A DNA stretch of 27,147 bases from Cyclostephanos tholiformis. Taxonomy: Eukaryota; Bacillariophyta; Thalassiosirophyceae; Thalassiosirales; Thalassiosiraceae. Below are positions 9,873 to 17,787 of this stretch, piece by piece. Position numbers and translations under genes: made by a program. Each line of letters opens with the position of its first letter. The first letter of the stretch is position 1. The notes under the pieces were generated by a model. That model was given only the letters and a program-made list of their open reading frames with translations. It made no database searches and was not told the DNA's origin. The DNA lies in contig JALLPB010000137.1 of NCBI GenBank assembly GCA_036939975.1, forward strand, positions 1 through 27,147. Reading direction: 5' to 3'.

Positions 9873-12800
9873 TCAATATGACAGAAATCTCAATGCATTC
9901 TTCAATATAGTCATTCCATGTGCAGGACTGGTCAATATAGACTCTGGATGAAATTGAACTGCTGCATATGGCAGTGTCTTATGTTTAATTGCCATGACAA
10001 TTCCATCTTCCGTTAATGCTGTAACATCGAGGCAAGACGGAATCTTGTCGCGTATTCCATGGAGAGAATGATACCGCGCTACCTCAAAAGTGTCTGGCAA
10101 TCCAGAAAATATACTGCACAGGAATGATTGATTGTTAAGATGTACAATCGCTAACGAAAGCACCTTGGACACGGAATGGAACATCTTCTTCTTACCTGCC
10201 GCCATGTTGACCTGATTCTGTAAGCGTTATTGAAGATGGTTTCCCGTGCATCGGATATCCGAGCACACCAAGTTCGCCCCCAAAGTGTTCTACCATGCCC
10301 TGAAGGCCAAGGCATACTCCAAACCCAGGAATAAGGTTCTTCTCCAGGAGCGAAAGAGTTTTAGATAACTCAAAATCGGTCGGGTTCCCAGGGCCCGGGG
10401 ACAAGACGACCATGTCTGGTTTCTTTCCATCGTCAACTAATTTTTGGATCGTTCGAAGTGCCGATGGTCCACTGCGTAGAGTTATCACTTCCGCGCCGGT
10501 TTGACGCAAGTAGTTGCCTAGTGTATGGACAAACGAGTCCTCGTGATCGACAAGAACGATTCTCTTTCCTTCGCCGGGTCCAACTACGGCAGCGGCCGAC
10601 ATCGCATTATCCCCAACTTCCTCGTCACTATCAATAGCCGAGTCTATGGCGTCCAACATGGCCGATGCTTTCAATTCAGTCTCAAGTTCCTCTGCCTCTG
10701 GATCTGAATCGTACAGAAGTGTTGCACCAGCCCTCACCTCCGCGACGCCATTCTTCACCCGGACGGTGCGCAGAGTAAGTCCGGTATTCAAGCTACCATC
10801 AAAACCGACCAGGCCCACGGCCCCTCCGTACCAGCATCTGGGGGAACGCTCGTTGTCTTCTACAAATTGGATCGCCCATGTCTTGGGAGCTCCGGTAACC
10901 GTCACCGCCCAAGTATGGCACAGGAATGCATCGAGGGCATCGAACTCGGGACGCAAATACCCCTCAACGTGGTCCACCGTGTGTATCAGCCGACTGTACA
11001 TTTCGATTTGCCTCCTACCAATCACCTTGACGGATCCTGGCTCGCAAATACGGGATTTGTCGTTGCGATCAACGTCCGTGCACATGGTCAGTTCGCTCTC
11101 TTCCTTCAAGTTCATGATGAGACTCTTGACTCGCGCGGCGTCCTCCAACGCATCAATGCCCCGTGCGACCGTACCGGAAATGGGACACGTTTCAACCCGT
11201 ATGGCGCCCGGTCGGTACTCGTTGTTATCCACCTTCTCGCATCTGACGAACATTTCCGGGCTGGCGCCCACCAGGTACTCGTCCTCGCCAAGGTTGAAGA
11301 AGAAGCCATATGGACTGGGGTTGTTCGAACGCAACCGACGGAACAAACGGGAGGGACTGATTTTCAATGGCCTGCGGAAGGTTTGGGACAACACGACCTC
11401 GAACAGATTCCCCACCTTGAATTCGCGCTTGGCGCCGTCGACCGATTTCGTGAAGTCGCCGCGGGGGGTGTCGCGCGGCGAGAACTCTCCGCCGTTGTTG
11501 CGCGGATTTGAGTCGAATGGCAGGAACGGGGAAGACGATCCGTCGCGCGACAGGCCCTTCGTGGATTTGGAACCGTACGAGAAATCCAACGAAACCGTCC
11601 ACGCCGATTCTCGACTCTGATCCACGACCACGATCTCGTCCGCGAGGTAAAGCAACAGGTCGCGCTGATTTGGATCGCGATCTTGGGCCAGGTTAATCGG
11701 CTCGAATTGGAAGGTTAAATCGTAGCCAAATGCGCCGAAAAGTCCCAGCTGGAGGTCCCCGCTCTCGTCGCTGTCATATTGAAACAGATCCACCAGAGCA
11801 CGGACTACCGAGAACAGCGAAGGCTGAAACCCACAAAACGGCAAAACGAACGACATCGTTCGCAGACAGATGAAGAGACGTGTCGAGAGGTTGGCAATGG
11901 ATGTATAACATCATATGGCGTAGATCATTACAAAAAATGGTAGCTCACACGAACGAAAAACACGCGGGTGTCAACGACCTACCTGTCTCGAGCGCTCCTC
12001 CTCGTTGAACGACCCCACTTCTCCGGGGGGCGGGACACGTACATCGATGACGTCGTCCTCCATGGACACGTGCGACAATGTCCCGATTTCGAGGAGACCG
12101 TTCATGACGTCCATGACTGGCCCCAGCAGTACTTTACCCCTAGCGTTCAACGCGGTTATCGTGCATTTATTGCCAGTGCCGGAAACCTGGAGGGGCGGAT
12201 CGACGAAGCCCAGCGACCAGCGGGCGTATCTGGATTTGAGAGAGAGAGAGAGAGAGAGAGAAATGGTGCACAAGGATGGAGAGTGAGATGATACGAATTA
12301 ATTAACATCATCAACGTCGCGCTTTGATACAGCGTCAACCTCTATATTGACCGGTCGTTCCCGTAGGTGGATCGTTTTATTCGAAGTCCCCGTGCGAGAG
12401 AATGGTCGACGCGAGCAGTCTCTGGACCAACTCGTTCCTCCGCCACATATTTTACTCTCTCTTCTCTCACTCACCTGCCGGGAAACTCGTAGCTCGATGT
12501 CAATACCGCCCCCTTCCTATGATCGAGAAGATCCACAAGCCTCTCGATGGCGCCGTCGCTCCCCCAAGGCAGCGTCCCCGCCCCCCCCCCATCGTCGACC
12601 GCGACGTCGCCTTTGGAGAAGAACGAGGGCACGTAGGCGTCGCAATCATCGTCACCATCGCCACAATCATCGTCATTAACAATGCCGTGCGTGTAACGAA
12701 GTGGACGGACCGATGCGTCGATCTCGACACCGCCAACGGTGACGAATTTCCCGCCAGCCGGACGACGGGGGGGAGGGGCGCCGAGGCCGCGCCCCCCCCC

Positions 12801-13133
12801 CTTGACTCCCATCATCTCCGACGCCGATCTCACCCCCACGCCGCCCGACTTGGCAACGTAAACGGCGTTGTAGTTGATGATACCTCCCTCGGTCGTATCC
12901 GTCGACCCCATCATTGGGGGCGGAGGACGACTAGGACGATGACCATGACATCGTCGCGAAGGAGTCGATGCGCCCGGGCGGCGCGACGACGACCCGGCGA
13001 TCGGCACGCCCCGCGGCGACACGGTGAAGGCCGAGATCATCATTACCGGGGAGGTTGACGTCGCCGCAAGTAGTAGTGCGAGGGCCGCATGCATCGCGGC
13101 GGCGTGGCCATACCTTGCCATCACGACGCGCAT
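9873..13133 (-). CDS. trpEG: Bifunctional anthranilate synthase, TrpE-TrpG fusion, plastid-type leader
   Basis: Four exons on the reverse strand: 12475-13133, 11983-12229, 10196-11823, 9873-10113. Introns are 245, 159 and 82 bp; all are GT-AG, and each join restores family sequence (FPG-RYARW, SRQ-PSLFSV, GG-SIFSGLP). The product is about 924 aa from ATG 13133; an ATG at 13121 is also possible. It converts chorismate and glutamine to anthranilate, the first tryptophan-specific step. The N-terminus has a hydrophobic signal (ALALLLAATSTSP) then ISA-FTV, an ASAFAP-like plastid cleavage motif. The TrpE part carries TSSYEFPGR, CPISGTVARG, CTDVDRND, CHTWAVTVTGAPK and YGGAVG. The amidotransferase (from ~720) carries VLVDHEDSF, SPGPGNP, the nucleophile in GVCLGLQG (~Cys806) and QFHPES. 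Motif wording matches the fused rhizobial/cyanobacterial type rather than separate E. coli-type subunits. Confidence 0.92.
12238..12261. repeat. (GA)n microsatellite serving as intronic polypyrimidine tract
   Basis: About eleven GA units lie in the first intron of the reverse TrpEG gene. On the coding strand this is a (CT)n run ending a few bases before the acceptor AG (12230-12231), so it is the pyrimidine tract of that splice site. Length changes could affect splicing (inference). Confidence 0.8.
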
Positions 13134-13298
13134 GTAACTTTGCGTTCTACAACAAACCCAACGCACCTACCATCCAAGTGGCATGATTGACGAGCAAAAC
13201 GTCATGGCGCCAAAAATAAATAAATTTAGTAAATATATATTCTATTTTCGTCGTCTTGGACAGACTGAGTCTTGAGCAGGAGACAGCCCTTGGTCGCG

Positions 13299-13309
13299 GG
13301 TTCGACCCC
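13299..13309 (+). promoter_or_regulatory. Internal B box (RNA polymerase III)
   Basis: GGTTCGACCCC matches the B-box consensus GGTTCGANTCC at all but one position. It forms the T-arm of the permuted tRNA. Here it lies upstream of the A box, the reverse of a normal tRNA gene. Confidence 0.75.
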
Positions 13310-13346
13310 CGTCTGGTGCATTCAGCTTATGCTGTCGTTGCACTTG

Positions 13347-13357
13347 TAACTCAGTGG
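13347..13357 (+). promoter_or_regulatory. Internal A box (RNA polymerase III)
   Basis: TAACTCAGTGG matches the A-box consensus TRGYNNANNNG except for A at the third base. It covers T8 to G19 of the tRNA 5' half. Confidence 0.65.
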
Positions 13358-13397
13358 TCAGAGTGAGGGTCTTATGCTGCTAGCTCTCAGATTCTGC

Positions 13398-13403
13398 TTT
13401 TTT
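13398..13403 (+). terminator. T6 polymerase III terminator
   Basis: A run of six T follows directly after the trailing flank that pairs with the leader, at the place expected for the end of the precursor transcript. Confidence 0.7.
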
Positions 13404-13420
13404 ACCGAGTTAAAACTTTA

Positions 13421-13588
13421 TTGATCAGTGGTCAGAGTGAGGGAATTATGTTACTAGTTCTCAATACTTGCTTTTTTTCAGTTATCCTTTGTTTAGGGTC
13501 TCATGTTGCTAGCTCTCATTACATTATTTTTTGCTGTTAATCCTATTTTGAGGGTCTTATGCTGCTAGCTCTCAGTATATGTTTTTTT
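13421..13588 (+). repeat. Three decayed tandem copies of the tRNA 5'-half plus trailer, each with a T-run
   Basis: Copies lie at 13421-13478, 13491-13532 and 13546-13588. They align with 13349-13403: the core AGGGTCTTATGCTGCTAGC recurs as AGGGAATTATGTTACTAG, AGGGTCTCATGTTGCTAGC and AGGGTCTTATGCTGCTAGC, and each ends in a run of six or seven T. Core-to-core spacings are 74, 55 and 56 bases. Only the first keeps the D-loop sequence (CAGTGGTCAGAGT), and its D-stem is broken. None has a 3' half, so they are not complete tRNA genes. Confidence 0.7.
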
Positions 13589-14062
13589 GCTGTATGGGTC
13601 TCCCAACCGCATCAACCATTAGTCATGCCTAATAATACTTCTTTTACTCTTCTTTACTACTTTTGTTTTCTCAGTCCCCCTCTGGTCCTCTTACTAATTT
13701 CTCTCTCTCTCTCTCTTACTCGGACAGCATTTTTTGTTTCTTGCTTGATGAGAGCAAGACCTATTATTCAACTGCATGGGATTTTTTGCTATTTGGTGGA
13801 ACTCTTCTCTTCGCAATTACAGGTCATGATTTTTTGTGAATAATTTTGTTAGACTTCTTGAGCCTTTCAACAATTCATCATGCAGTCAGTATAATCTAGT
13901 TTACAATCACTCATAATGATGCCTAAAATTTGAAATTGCATGAAATTTATCCCTAGAGATGGTCACAAACATACATTTATTTCCAAGCATGGCAAACACT
14001 TCCCATTCCCAAATGTCATTGAGTTGGAGGTTAAAGCCTCTGAAGAAAAAATCTCAGATTTT

Positions 14063-14121
14063 GATACAATAAATTGTAATGGTGTGATGGGTAGGAACAC
14101 TCCCATACAATTTATTGTATC
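14063..14121. repeat. Perfect 16-bp inverted repeat
   Basis: GATACAATAAATTGTA at 14063-14078 is perfectly complementary to 14106-14121, with a 27-nt loop. Similar TTTTGATA/TATCAAAA sequence lies just outside. It may be a small foldback (MITE-like) remnant. Confidence 0.7.
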
Positions 14122-14264
14122 TTATCAAAAATTAATTATTTGAAAGGATGTACTCTTCAGATTGATTTTGCACCAATTTCCACTTGTGTAGGATAGAAGA
14201 AAAAAAGATGGTACATATTCCTACATAGTTCCATGTTTAAATCAATTTTCAGTTGTTTTTTGGA

Positions 14265-14340
14265 TGGGTGCGAAGCACAATTGTTTCTCACATTTTTGAT
14301 GTGAGAAACAATTACTATGCGTTGCACCTATCTGAACTAA
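14265..14340. repeat. Foldback element, 15-bp perfect core
   Basis: AATTGTTTCTCACAT (14279-14293) pairs perfectly with 14299-14313 across a TTTTG loop. Outside, GGGTGC and GCACCT give a second, imperfect pairing, so the whole ~70 bp is a foldback. No coding content. Confidence 0.75.
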
Positions 14341-14434
14341 TAACTAATTTGGATGGTGCAACTGCTCTACACTTAACACTTGTTTTTTTTTCAAAGAATT
14401 TTTATTTTTACTCTCTCTAAGTCTAAAACCTACA

Positions 14435-14550
14435 CTGCAAAGCAACTTTGAAGCCAAATGCCTCCACGATCCATGAATTAGAGAGGAAATGTACACGAGA
14501 TGTGCACAATGGAGCTGGGTTTGGAACTGAATTGTTAATTCAGCTATCCC
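14435..14550 (+). repeat. Dispersed repeat, copy A
   Basis: The stretch containing GCAACTTTGAAGCCAAATG, then ...GAATTAGAGAGGAAA..., then ...GGAACTGA is repeated as its reverse complement at 19636-19757. In this orientation one frame reads ATLKPNAS and another reads GTELLIQLSP. The mirror copy encodes closely similar peptides (ATLKPNAT, GTELLIQFSP), which points to an old transposon-coded protein. The family is not identified. Confidence 0.6.
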
Positions 14551-14652
14551 CTTCCCAGATGCCTCCTTGTCCCTGCTCTCTCTCTCTTCTCTGTCAGCAT
14601 CCAAACAATGATACTTACCAACTCGCAACTATGATACCTACCTTCCTGAAAG

Positions 14653-14699
14653 CATGGTGACCATGGTGACCATGGTGACCATGGTGACCCCCCCCCCCC
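14653..14699. repeat. 9-bp tandem repeat (x4) followed by a C12 run
   Basis: CATGGTGAC is repeated four times without change at 14653-14688, directly followed by cytosines up to 14699. Confidence 0.9.
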
Positions 14700-16007
14700 T
14701 GGCCAAAACCATTCCAAAAACTTGATGAATACAAGGGCAGCATCAGCAAAAATATATCGCCTAAGCTTAGTTTGCATCATATTGATGCAGTGGTGCAGAT
14801 AAAACTGGAGAATTGGCTTCAAAAATCTCATCTTTAGTCAGCAAGCATATCACGCCGCCACCTGTAGAAAATAGTCAATAAAATAAAGAAACAGCTACTC
14901 GTTTCACCAATAAAAATTGTAAAGTTGCAATGATTGTGTACTATTGCATAATGTACGGGGATTTTACCTAACTTTAAAAAAGGAGCCACTGGAAGGCAGC
15001 TGGCAGAAGGGACCATGGTCTTGTGTATTTTTTGATTTTTTAGTTGCATGTTGTGTTGTGTTCGTGGCACAAAACCATTGGTATTGAGTCCGCTGTTGGT
15101 CAAAATCAGATTTAAATGAAACCTACATACGTAGGCTTTAGTATTAAAATACGAGAAAATATAAGATTTTTGCCTTAATATTGCTGGGAAAATTTATTAT
15201 CTTTTACATAATCTTTTCTGTTCGATACAATGAATCCCTTCTTGTACTTAAAAATTGTTACAGATAAATAAATATTATGAGAAAACAAGTTGAAATGGTT
15301 AAGAAATGATTTTTGTCTTTACTGAACGTAACAAATTGAATTGCAGAAAAGGAATTAGTACATTAACAAAATAAGTTGAGAAAACAGAACATAAATTTGA
15401 GAAATTGACAAATATTATATAAGATATAATAAAAGTTAATCTGATTTACAGATAAAATATAAATTGCCAGATCCCAGATCTGTTCTTCAGAGGAGTTAAA
15501 GAAGGTTGATTATGTTTCACCAAGATTTGGTGCTTGTTGGTTCACTAAATTTCGGGCCTAGAACATCATGCTATTTTTTATCCAGTCATCTTCGTTTACA
15601 ATTCTGTCGGAGTGTTGTGTTTTTTTATCATAGGAATGGTCAGAGTTGCATTCTGAATTGAGACGGATTTTTCTTGTTGGGGGTGGGAGTTGATCACTGT
15701 TACACTAATGAATACGATGGATGGCAGCTTTCCTGAGGGCCAACTGCCGGATGGTGGTTTGTATTCGTGCAATTCTTGCTAATCGTTTGCCGAGAGGAGG
15801 TTGAAGAACATACTACGACACCCATCGTCTCTATAAGCCTACTGCCCGATCATGGAGGGGTGCATCTCACAGGTCAAGGCCGAAGAAAAAGTCGCTGTGT
15901 TACTCATATAAGGCGAGGTATTGATGTGTACTTCATGTCTAGAAATTCATTTGTTTATGTCTATCCCTATTGTACATTCTATGGAGTTGACGGCCAAGTT
16001 CTCGCTG

Positions 16008-16745
16008 TCAGAGGAGTGCAGCTTGCAAGTAAGCTGTCTCGTTATTGCACCTATCAATGTCGTGAGCGGTGAAGGGGGAGTCACCGCGCTTCGTCTTCGG
16101 GGATGTGGCTTTGCCCATCCTGGGATCAATTTCCCAGTAGTTCTTGACCCACTCGTCGAGAACCTTGACCGCGACGGCGGACGAGGTTGCCGATGATTCC
16201 CGTTCGACGACGTCCTTGGAACTGTACTTCATGCCACGATGAAATTCCGGCGCTCTGGCAAAGTTTACAGATCGTCCCCACTCATCGGGTGGCGCAGAAT
16301 CATACGAGGCACGAGTGGAGTCGGTCCACAACGTGAAGGGCCGCTTCCTGGTGACGACGCTGTTGGATTGGTCGATTACCGAGTCGAGCACGGCGAGTAC
16401 TTTCCCGCACTGCTCCCCCGATCTGCCCTCGTGCAGGGGCCAGTTGACGACGAAGGCGCACACGCGATGCCGCCTCACTTCAGCTTCGAGTTCGTGTATG
16501 ATTTCCCCGGTGATGGGATTCCTCGTGGCGTCGGAGGATCCGTCCGGCCGCCGTCCATCCCCGAGCGATATCGGTCTCAATGGGATGGATTCGCGAGCGT
16601 GCTCCGGATGTACCGACACCGCGATGCCAATGCTCTTCGCGGTTATGTCGAGCGACATAACGGAGCCCACGGCCTTACGCCAGTCCAACAAGTTGGCGAC
16701 TTTGGACGGGGCGACGAGGGCCCTGGATAACTTCGACGCGATCAT
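16008..16745 (-). CDS. YqgF/RuvX-like RNase H-fold protein, possible mitochondrial leader
   Basis: This is a 245-aa single-exon ORF from the ATG at 16743-16745; the frame upstream opens only with TTG. The N-terminus MIASKLSRALVAPSKVANLL is basic, Ser-rich and free of acids, like a mitochondrial presequence. The RNase H-like core is visible: VMSLDITAKSIGIAVS (first strand with Asp33), AFVVNWPLHEGRSGEQ (the 'GLP...G' strand-loop, ~98-112), LWTDSTRAS (~139-147, equivalent of the bacterial DERLT segment) and the terminal HDIDRCNNETAYLQAALL, equivalent to the final Asp-containing helix. Bacterial YqgF/RuvX acts in pre-rRNA 5' end maturation and was earlier proposed to resolve Holliday junctions. 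The Glu of DER is replaced here, so catalysis may differ. The insert between the third motif and the C-terminus is longer than in bacterial proteins. It diverges from the HMG gene. Confidence 0.7.
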   Translation of the reverse strand: MIASKLSRALVAPSKVANLLDWRKAVGSVMSLDITAKSIGIAVSVHPEHARESIPLRPISLGDGRRPDGSSDATRNPITGEIIHELEAEVRRHRVCAFVVNWPLHEGRSGEQCGKVLAVLDSVIDQSNSVVTRKRPFTLWTDSTRASYDSAPPDEWGRSVNFARAPEFHRGMKYSSKDVVERESSATSSAVAVKVLDEWVKNYWEIDPRMGKATSPKTKRGDSPFTAHDIDRCNNETAYLQAALL

Positions 16746-16781
16746 GGTATTGTACAACCTCGGGGGGGGCTGGTCCACCAA

Positions 16782-17787
16782 CGACAGATGAGGCTTAGGG
16801 GGATATTCGTCGCCGTCCCTGTTTAGTGTATAGCATTCTCCTTTCGGAGGATAGTGTGGTAGAATGTTTCAATACATTGGAACGAAGGCGGCCTTCGGTT
16901 TGAGTGACATCGACATCATGTTCGTGCTCTTTTAACTGATTGATACTCCGTGAGTCGTATGTATTAATACGTGATTAGGTTTGTTGGCGTTGGATGATGA
17001 AAAAAGTTCGAGGCAGAAGGCTTTTTTCTTTTTGGGGAGATTCCCTCTTGTCCGTTGGCGAGCGAGCTGGGATGAGTTTGACAAGATAAAAAATACCTAT
17101 TATCGTAGACGAACAACGTAGATACTGTACTAGTAGCAATATAATATGTTGTACAACATACGACAACTTGACAACACGAACAAGAGAGATGTTTTTTTTG
17201 GCCCGATATCTCGATCCGCTCGCAAGCAACCCACACGCCCATAGATCAAACGAACTGCGAGAAGCTACATAGGTACCATACATACTCCTCTAGTACTGCA
17301 TATCAAAAAATACCATACACCATCAACAAGGACTGGGTAAGTTTGTACATACTTACGCGATCTTCGGTATGTTGTGAAGGGGAAGGTAAGGATCGGATGG
17401 GACGGGCAATCAAAGCTGGAGGAGCTGGGCAACTACTGTTCATTTTTTACCTTTGTTCCGCCGAGGGTGTACTTTCATACTCGAGAGTTGCTCGATGATG
17501 GCGGCGGTTTGACGGCGTTACACTGGGCTGTGGCGGTTGGGTGTGGGAATTCGGGGATCGCCCCTCGCCCCTCGCCGTCCTGTTCGATCTCAGCATTGAA
17601 TATGTTGTCTCGCGCCCACTCTATCCTTGCTGATAAAACCAGGATCAACGCCTTAACATGGGCGGTGTAATTGAAATTCGTACTGGCATCTGATTTTCGT
17701 CTGAGCATTTTTTCTCCCCCTCCCTCCCCCCCCCTCGACAATGACAGAAGAGTATCGATACAAATAAACCGCGAAAAATATTTAAGC
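16782..17787. other. Divergent intergenic region
   Basis: About 1 kb lies between the YqgF-like gene (-) and the HMG gene (+). Short ORFs occur on both strands but none has motifs or credible coding bias. A T-rich/C-rich tract at 17708-17737 precedes the HMG start. I see no structural RNA. Confidence 0.5.

Larger units (their letters stand above)
13285..13376 (+). tRNA. Circularly permuted tRNA gene (3' half before 5' half), candidate tRNA-Ile(UAU)
   Basis: The 3' half (positions 38-73) is 13285-13320, then a 19-nt spacer, then the 5' half (1-37) at 13340-13376. Put in tRNA order they give 73 nt with a full cloverleaf. The acceptor GCACTTG/CTGGTGC pairs at six of seven positions (T6-T67 mismatch). 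T8 and A9 are present. The D-stem ACTC/GAGT is perfect with loop AGTGGTCA (A14, G18G19, A21). G26 is present. The anticodon stem AGGGT/GCCCT has one G-T pair. The T-arm GCGGG/CCCGT has loop TTCGACC, and the discriminator is A; no CCA is encoded. With the canonical 37/38 join the anticodon loop is CTTATGA, giving UAU. G37 is unusual for an Ile(AUA) reader, so the identity is tentative. Permuted nuclear tRNAs are known in Cyanidioschyzon and some green algae. Confidence 0.75.
13261..13403 (+). ncRNA. Predicted precursor of a permuted tRNA, with paired flanks
   Basis: The leading flank (13261-13284) and trailing flank (13377-13396) are complementary. From the tRNA outward the pairs are AGGG/CCCT (anticodon stem), TCTT/GAGA, CTGCT/AGCAG, CTCAG/CTGAG and TCTG/CAGA. 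Around TCTT/GAGA, a 3-nt bulge lies on each strand (CAG at 13284-13286, ATG at 13374-13376), which is the bulge-helix-bulge recognised by tRNA splicing endonuclease. The transcript would end in the T6 at 13398-13403. Confidence 0.65.
13589..16007. other. AT-rich intergenic region with foldbacks and simple repeats
   Basis: No intact gene is supported across about 2.4 kb. It includes a CT microsatellite near 13704-13718, foldbacks at 14058-14132 and 14265-14340, a dispersed repeat copy at 14435-14550, a four-unit 9-bp repeat at 14653-14688 followed by a C12 run, and long A/T-rich stretches around 15120-15480. Short ORFs here have no recognisable coding character. Confidence 0.5.

Noticed and set aside
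10646..11620. 324-codon forward ORF opposite TrpEG
   Set aside because: Shadow frame; the reverse strand carries all anthranilate synthase motifs.
13250..13320. An ordinary, linear tRNA gene ending at 13320
   Set aside because: The T-arm and acceptor 3' strand are clear, but the bases upstream contain no D-arm or matching acceptor 5' strand. The matching 5' half is downstream.
15767..16072. 101-codon forward ORF at the 3' end of the YqgF-like gene
   Set aside because: It overlaps the end of a better supported reverse gene and has no motif.
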